This document shows positions 62,936-64,000 of a stretch of DNA of 64,000 bases, piece by piece. The stretch is from Enchytraeus crypticus (Eukaryota; Annelida; Clitellata; Enchytraeida; Enchytraeidae), in the NCBI GenBank assembly GCA_905160935.1, contig CAJHZI010000207.1, positions 1,116,001 through 1,180,000 on the forward strand, given 5' to 3'. The first letter of the stretch is position 1, and each line of letters begins with the position of its first letter. Below the pieces are notes generated by a model, which worked only from the letters and a program-made list of their open reading frames with translations, was not told where the DNA came from and did not search any database. A program made the position numbers and the translations under genes.

Positions 62936-64000
62936 TTAGGCTCCTATCCATAATTTTATATGCATTAAAATTGTGAAATAGATTAATATCTTCATTTTGT
63001 TACAATTTGACCATAAAACTCATTTTCAACACTATTTTAATGCAGGGCTATTTTAAATAATTAAAAATTAACAAATTATTAATTTTATTCACTGATCAAA
63101 CAAGTTAAAACTATATTTTACCGTTTTGATAAGTTTTACACAATTACGATTTAGACTATTTTCTCATTTATATCCATTGTGATTTTAGATTTATAGAATA
63201 TTTCAGCTGCGTTTTGAAAAGATGACGGTGAGATAGTGTTTCCTGTAAATCATGTCCAAGATGATTATTGTATTTATAAGTTACTTTTTACAACTAATTA
63301 ACGAATTTACTTTTCTCCTGAAGCTAATGAGAGCTCCTCGCAAAACGAAAGAGCTCTCAACAAAGCAATCACTTGGCCAGTCAATCAATCAATTAACTCT
63401 CTCAAAGCTTCAGATGCCTCAAATTAGTCGGTCCATTCTAGTTAGACTAAAAATTCTTCAATCAATTGTCTTTCAATCAACCAATCATTGCTCATTATAA
63501 TACAAACAATTGCAATTATATTAAATCAATTCTTTTAAGATGCTTTCAATCCATCAGTTTCCAGTATTCGATCAGTAATCGATCAGCTAAAGTAAGTATA
63601 ATTTCAATCAATTAATTTCAAATTACAGATATTTGCAAGCAATCAATTCTCGCAAGACTGCATGCAAGAAAGTAATTAATTCTTGTATAAACTGTAGACG
63701 ATATCAATTAAGCAATCAAGTCCAGTCACACTAATCTATTTACTTCTAGTCAGATTTATTTTCAGTCAATATTATCAATGAAATCAAGATAACCTTCACA
63801 CAGCGAGCAAATATGCTTAATGATAGTCAACAATTTCTGAAATGAGAATGCTACATGGACACTGTTGCAGTTAATTGTTTATTGTTGTATTAGTTTGTAT
63901 AATTTATTGGTTAGATGAATATTAATAAAACCATAAATAAACAAATAAAACTATTACATGGAATGTTCCATAGTATGTTATATAGACTAAATCAATATAA
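62936..64000. other. AT-rich right end
   Basis: TCAATCAATCAA-type simple sequence at about 63370-63720. No 5' exon of the Post2-type gene and no other gene can be supported. Confidence 0.4.

Overview
The window is animal nuclear DNA: AT-rich, with split genes whose introns have GT/AG ends, much simple-sequence DNA, and many SINE, LINE and DNA-transposon remnants. A homeobox gene at the right end has a Post2-type posterior Hox homeodomain. That class is known from lophotrochozoans (annelids, molluscs, brachiopods and relatives), so a marine spiralian is the likeliest source; the species cannot be told.

Layout. (1) 1.8-7.9 kb, + strand: the 3' half of a gene ending in the zinc-binding C terminus of WDR24, a subunit of the GATOR2 complex upstream of TORC1. 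(2) 17.8-26.4 kb, - strand: a complete nine-exon ceramide synthase (412 aa) with Hox-like and Lag1p regions. (3) 32.2-37.9 kb, + strand: an unnamed gene with two TFIIS-N-like helical modules in tandem; part of its third exon lies on the opposite strand between 141-bp inverted repeats. (4) 41.2-44.3 kb, - strand: a complete atypical dual-specificity phosphatase (217 aa, four coding exons). (5) 55.5-57.4 kb, - strand: the last two exons of the Post2-type gene. The rest is retroelements (RLE-like, RTE-like and CR1/L2-like LINEs; two tRNA-derived SINE families), hAT and Tc1/mariner elements (two nested insertions), minisatellites and (TA)n runs. The genes have no evident shared pathway.

The most unusual pattern is that several minisatellites are copies of gene edges. 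The array before the WDR24 exon at 5334 repeats that exon's own 3' splice site and first bases about 13 times. The array after the phosphatase gene repeats its last codons and stop codon about 12 times. The intron after the phosphatase active-site exon holds about five decayed copies of that exon's end. The 3' splice site of ceramide synthase exon 3 is duplicated just upstream. The exon joins given here come from reading frame, splice consensus and remembered family sequences; no search or transcript was available.
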